Shown: in pieces, positions 13,684 to 16,253 of the stretch | Numbering within the stretch: position 1 is the first letter of the stretch | Layout: the number at the start of each line of letters is the position of its first letter | DNA from: Candidatus Gastranaerophilales bacterium | GTDB taxonomy: Bacteria > Cyanobacteriota > Vampirovibrionia > Gastranaerophilales > UBA9971 | DNA length: 16,253 nucleotides | Assembly (NCBI GenBank): GCA_028277195.1 | Contig: JANQGS010000084.1 | Coordinates: 1 to 16,253 of the forward strand | Reading direction: 5' to 3' | Program-made: the position numbers and the translations under genes | The notes under the pieces: generated by a model | The model's input: only the letters and a program-made list of their open reading frames with translations | Databases searched by the model: none | Told to the model about the DNA's origin: nothing

Positions 13684-14070
13684 TTATATTACATCGACAA
13701 ACAAATCCTTCTGGTTCGGGTCAATCCCCAGATGCACGAACGCCCTGTCCCGATACCAGATAACCTCATTAAAAAATCCCGCTTTTATCGCCAAAATAAA
13801 AACTTTTTGAGGTTTAACGTCCAAAGGCGCTACATCCGCCGCCATTGCCGTTTTTCCCTCGGCTATATGCAGGGATGAGGTCTTGCCCCCCACAGCCTTA
13901 TTATACTCAATACACCTGCACCCTGAAGTTACTTCCAGCCTGCTGCCCAGCAAATCCCTGAAAACTTCCAGTTTCATCAAAAAAAGATTGTCATAATTAA
14001 GCAGGCCGCAACCGCACTTACATTTCAATTCATAACCCTGAAACCGCTGCATTTTTAACATTACTGTCAT
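13684..14070 (-). CDS. M15-type peptidase, probable phage endolysin
   Basis: A 128-aa protein matching the Peptidase_M15_3 pattern: LKCKCGCGLL near the start, VTSGCRCIEYNKAVGGKTSSLH with H68, AMAADV with D79, and FVHLGID with H113. H68, D79 and H113 are the expected zinc ligands. Such enzymes cut peptide stems of peptidoglycan, and small single-domain forms are common phage endolysins. There is no signal peptide, so export would need a holin. ATG 14070 overlaps the TAA of the 58-aa membrane protein gene as TAATG, with AAAGG about 8 nt upstream inside that gene. It is the last gene before the strong terminator. Metal ligands and overall pattern are seen; endolysin function is inferred from the neighbour. 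Confidence 0.82.
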   Translation of the reverse strand: MTVMLKMQRFQGYELKCKCGCGLLNYDNLFLMKLEVFRDLLGSRLEVTSGCRCIEYNKAVGGKTSSLHIAEGKTAMAADVAPLDVKPQKVFILAIKAGFFNEVIWYRDRAFVHLGIDPNQKDLFVDVI

Positions 14071-14246
14071 TACAATAACCTTTCAATTACCCTGTCCAAT
14101 TTTTCGCTAAGGCTTTTTATATCATCCCTAATATATTGGACAATTTCCTTCATGACACAATTTTTTTCATGCTCTTCAAGTTTTTTGTTGACGTATAGCA
14201 CAACACCAAGGGCTACCGGCAGGGGTAGCAAATTAAGCCATTCCAA
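14070..14246 (-). CDS. 58-aa single-pass membrane protein, holin-like (TTG start)
   Basis: A small gene with a TTG start at 14246 and a perfect AGGAGG 8 nt upstream (14260-14255). The product begins MEWLNLLPLPVALGVVLYV, one membrane-spanning stretch of about 18 residues, then KKLEEHEKN and a charged amphipathic helix ending in DDIKSLSEKLDRVIERLL, likely a coiled coil. This layout (short N-terminal membrane segment and coiled-coil tail) is seen in small phage holins and holin-associated proteins of the XhlA/BhlA kind, but I cannot assign a family. The stop overlaps the M15 peptidase start (TAATG), and the gene begins 18 bp after the LamG-like gene. The position directly before a cell-wall peptidase is the main argument for a lysis role. 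Confidence 0.72.
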   Translation of the reverse strand: MEWLNLLPLPVALGVVLYVNKKLEEHEKNCVMKEIVQYIRDDIKSLSEKLDRVIERLL

Positions 14247-14264
14247 TTTTATAACCTCCTATTT

Positions 14265-15065
14265 TCACTTTTTGGGCGGCGTGTTTTTATAAGGGTGTCC
14301 GGTCGGGAGATTAGCGGTTAGTCCCCACTTATGAGCCAGATAACCCTCAATTTGCCGCCTCTGGTCCGTTGTAAGCGTTCCTGTAATTAATATCTCATAA
14401 ATATCCCCAATAAACTGGTTGCCGCCGCCACTGCCTATTCTCACAACCAGGGAGTCCGTGTCATCTGTATTGCCGTCTGTCTGGAAACCGGTGCTTGAGG
14501 CGTCGAGGCTTCCGTTTATGTATAAATATACGTCACTGCTTGCATACACAGGGTTGCCGTGCTGTATTAATATTCCGGAAGGCTCTGTACCGTTTGAAAC
14601 ATACTGGTAGTTGTCGCCGTCAAGCCTTCTGCCCGCTACCTGCAATCCGGCACTTGAGCTGCCCAGGTCATAACTCATTGTAAACCTGGCTTTACCGCCG
14701 TCAGTCCCGTTTGATATATGAAACGGGACCCTGGCAGAACTTGTGTCCGTATAATCAAGCACTAAAAAACAGTTCCCGTCCCCGATATTCCTTGCAATAT
14801 CCGCTGCAACCGATGTCAAATCAAGATAATCATCAACAAAGGTTATTTTTCGGCTACCGGAATCATAAACAGGCTGCAAACTCGCTACCCCCTGAGAAGC
14901 ATGGCGGTTAACACCGCTTTTGTCATCCCATTGAGCGACATTTGAGCCATTAAGGCTTATAGTATTCGCGTCAGCCGCATCAAGCCAGAGCGCAAGAGCC
15001 ATTCCCGCTGGGGTCCACAGCTGCCCGCTGCCAAACCCTATGCCTATCCCACTGCCTATTATCAT
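14265..15065 (-). CDS. Concanavalin A/LamG-like protein, probable phage tail or fibre component
   Basis: A 266-aa protein. A Gly-rich start (MIIGSGIGIGFGSG) leads into LWTPAGMALALWLDAADA and VAQWDDKSG, the opening of a laminin-G/concanavalin-like beta-sandwich family common in phage tail proteins and prophage appendages. The remainder is Ser, Thr, Gly, Asp-rich beta structure (DVYLYINGSLDASS, IGDIYEILITG), ending QIEGYLAHKWGLTANLPTGHPYKN, a characteristic C-terminal motif of this group. Sugar or surface binding is plausible. The chosen start is ATG 15065, 1 bp after the TAA of the upstream gene, with GGGGTG 6 nt before it. The longer frame from TTG 15089 would overlap that gene and lacks a ribosome site. 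Role inferred from the family and neighbours. Confidence 0.75.
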   Translation of the reverse strand: MIIGSGIGIGFGSGQLWTPAGMALALWLDAADANTISLNGSNVAQWDDKSGVNRHASQGVASLQPVYDSGSRKITFVDDYLDLTSVAADIARNIGDGNCFLVLDYTDTSSARVPFHISNGTDGGKARFTMSYDLGSSSAGLQVAGRRLDGDNYQYVSNGTEPSGILIQHGNPVYASSDVYLYINGSLDASSTGFQTDGNTDDTDSLVVRIGSGGGNQFIGDIYEILITGTLTTDQRRQIEGYLAHKWGLTANLPTGHPYKNTPPKK

Positions 15066-15066
15066 A

Positions 15067-15360
15067 TTACACCCCGTAAGACGGAACAATCTTAGCTGTA
15101 GAGCCTGCCTTAACAGACTTTGGCCTGCCGGGGATAACTCTTGTCATATCAACAACAACAGTCCCCATCGAAAATTCTTCATCATCCTGCATTATAAGGG
15201 TTAAACTACCGCCACTGCTTATAATAAAACCATTCAACACATACCCCCCTGTTTTTATTTGTGGCACAGACCTGGTTTCTGCCGAAGCGTCCAGCTCTTC
15301 GCCAACCGTTGAGTAGCTTAAAGACAATTTAAGAACATTAATCAAATCCTGGTAATTCAT
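15067..15360 (-). CDS. Small protein of unknown function in the phage-like cassette
   Basis: I do not recognise this 97-aa protein. It begins with a helix (MNYQDLINVLKLSLSYST), followed by strands (GGYVLNGFIISSGGSLTLIMQ, FSMGTVVVDMTRVIPG) and ends KAGSTAKIVPSYGV. It has no signal peptide or membrane segment. The start ATG 15360 has a strong AGGAGG 8 nt upstream. It is 20 bp after the SGNH gene and 1 bp before the LamG-like gene, so it belongs to the same transcript. The beta-rich size suits a small tail-associated or adaptor protein, but this is speculative. Confidence 0.72.
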   Translation of the reverse strand: MNYQDLINVLKLSLSYSTVGEELDASAETRSVPQIKTGGYVLNGFIISSGGSLTLIMQDDEEFSMGTVVVDMTRVIPGRPKSVKAGSTAKIVPSYGV

Positions 15361-15380
15361 TTCTATATCCTCCTATGCAA

Positions 15381-16010
15381 CTACCTTAACCAGTTCTTAA
15401 CCTTTGAATTCACGTAGGGCCATATTATAGGCAATAACTTGTCACTGCCCGTCTCATTAGGATGATTGTAGTCGTACAAATTTTCAGCCCATTGAGCCTG
15501 TACCCAGGCCGTCCTGAAATCAGGCATATCAATAATATGCCCCCGGGTATTTCCACCATTACAAAAATTACTTAACACCGTTCTGTATGCTTCATGATTT
15601 GGCCTGGCTGCGCCGCCTTCCGCTTCTGTCGCCACTTCCCAGGGCATCGTAAAGATAATATTCCCTTTCGGGCTTATAATTTCCAACATTTTATTATATA
15701 TAACCTGGAGATTTACAGCGCATTGAGCTGTTGTAACCCTTTCAGTATAAGGTTCTTCCCCTGCATCTTTCACGCAATCATTGCCAATACCGCAATATAT
15801 AATTAAATCAGGCGTTATCTTACTCCACCAGGGCATATTATTAATACAATCAGCAGTTGTTGTATTACTTATCGCCTTATTGATAAACAAGGTTTGTCTT
15901 CCGTATTCCGTAAATATTTTTGCCTGTACTAATTTAGGGAATAAATCATAACTATTGTTTTCTTTTTCAACACCTTCGGAAGTCCCTAAAACTAAAATGG
16001 TCCCGTTCAT
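15381..16010 (-). CDS. SGNH/GDSL-type hydrolase in phage-like cassette
   Basis: A 209-aa alpha/beta hydrolase-like esterase. Block I is LGTSEG with the likely nucleophile S11; block III is CGIGNDC with G76-N77 for the oxyanion hole; block V is LYDYNHPNETG with D180 and H183 completing the triad. The Gly usually seen in block II is not obvious (INKAISNTTT). SGNH enzymes remove acyl groups from sugars or lipids; in phages such enzymes typically modify host surface glycans. ATG 16010 overlaps the stop of the upstream gene (ATGA), with GAGGAGG about 10 nt before, embedded in that gene. No signal peptide. Substrate unknown; a free-standing esterase on the virion or a tail-linked deacetylase are the options. 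Confidence 0.82.
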   Translation of the reverse strand: MNGTILVLGTSEGVEKENNSYDLFPKLVQAKIFTEYGRQTLFINKAISNTTTADCINNMPWWSKITPDLIIYCGIGNDCVKDAGEEPYTERVTTAQCAVNLQVIYNKMLEIISPKGNIIFTMPWEVATEAEGGAARPNHEAYRTVLSNFCNGGNTRGHIIDMPDFRTAWVQAQWAENLYDYNHPNETGSDKLLPIIWPYVNSKVKNWLR

Positions 16011-16253
16011 TGCGCCGCGACCTCCTCGCCGTCAATATAACCAACAGCTTTCACGTTTACCGTGGGAGTTGCATAAACATTTATCGAGCCGTCAGCATAA
16101 ATTATTAAATCCTTTACGTCAGGTGAAAAAACTTCACCATACTTTACAGCCCCCGTAAATGTTCTTGCTGCAATGCCATCAATATTCTGGTCTATAACTA
16201 TGTTGAAAAAAATTTGGCCGGAATCTGCGGCATCGTTAAACGCACTAAAACTC
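16007..16253 (-). CDS. C-terminal part of an unknown phage-like protein
   Basis: The open frame from the window edge gives 81 residues ending in GYIDGEEVAAQ before TGA. The part seen is beta-rich (GQIFFNIVIDQNIDG, FTGAVKYGEVFSPDV, LIIYADGSINVYATP), as in baseplate or tail-associated proteins, but no family is recognisable. Its stop overlaps the SGNH start as ATGA, and its last codons supply that gene's ribosome site, so the two are translationally coupled. The true start lies outside the window. Confidence 0.65.
   Translation of the reverse strand, partial: SFSAFNDAADSGQIFFNIVIDQNIDGIAARTFTGAVKYGEVFSPDVKDLIIYADGSINVYATPTVNVKAVGYIDGEEVAAQ

Larger units (their letters stand above)
13684..16253 (-). 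mobile_element. Probable prophage fragment: late tail/lysis genes (continues past the right edge)
   Basis: Six tightly packed minus-strand genes (overlaps or gaps of 1-20 bp) end in one strong terminator: unknown protein, SGNH hydrolase, unknown protein, LamG-like protein, holin-like protein, M15 peptidase. The order (appendage proteins, then membrane protein, then cell-wall peptidase) is that of the 3' end of many phage late operons. No terminase, portal, capsid, integrase or attachment site is in view, so a remnant, a tailocin or a complete prophage extending to the right all remain possible. Base composition does not separate it clearly from the host region by eye. Confidence 0.55.

Noticed and set aside
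15065..15089. TTG start for the LamG-like protein, 8 codons upstream of the chosen ATG
   Set aside because: It would overlap the upstream gene, adds residues unlike the family start, and lacks a ribosome site; the ATG 1 bp after the stop fits the tight operon.

Overview
The window reads as chromosomal DNA of a moderately AT-rich, probably anaerobic and diderm bacterium with prophage-type genes at its right end. Clues are an LL-diaminopimelate aminotransferase-type enzyme, a ferredoxin-domain PreA-like oxidoreductase beside a TM1266-family protein, a PpiC lipoprotein, and housekeeping genes scattered outside their classical operons. The style fits poorly sampled candidate phyla (Elusimicrobia/Omnitrophica-like), but the sequence alone does not fix the lineage.

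Left part (1-8233). On the minus strand, argB (acetylglutamate kinase) precedes the first third of carA (carbamoyl-phosphate synthase small subunit), so both serve arginine synthesis. A divergent short lysine-rich protein of unknown function follows. Next on the minus strand are a DapL-type aminotransferase and a soluble GAF-domain histidine kinase with no regulator beside it. On the plus strand are clpB (disaggregase) and a stand-alone hisH whose extended -10 promoter predicts a leaderless mRNA.

Middle part (8287-13495, all minus strand). In transcription order: a TM1266-family small protein with a PreA-like Fe-S oxidoreductase (3 bp apart); a 91-bp imperfect inverted repeat that can fold into a three-armed cruciform; tRNA-Leu(CAG); infC, whose best start is the rare ATT codon; and a PpiC-type foldase lipoprotein directly abutting a secreted GHL10-type glycoside hydrolase. 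The last pair has its own promoter.

Right part (13631-16253, minus strand). A tightly packed cassette looks like the 3' end of a phage late operon: a partial unknown protein, an SGNH hydrolase, a small unknown protein, a concanavalin/LamG-like protein, a 58-aa single-pass membrane protein (holin-like, TTG start) and an M15-type cell-wall peptidase. It ends in a strong intrinsic terminator. A second hairpin and an extended -10 promoter then begin the TM1266/PreA operon.

No CRISPR array, rRNA, IS element or replication origin was seen. No gene-free stretch exceeds 300 bases; the longest is about 215 bp (1308-1522).
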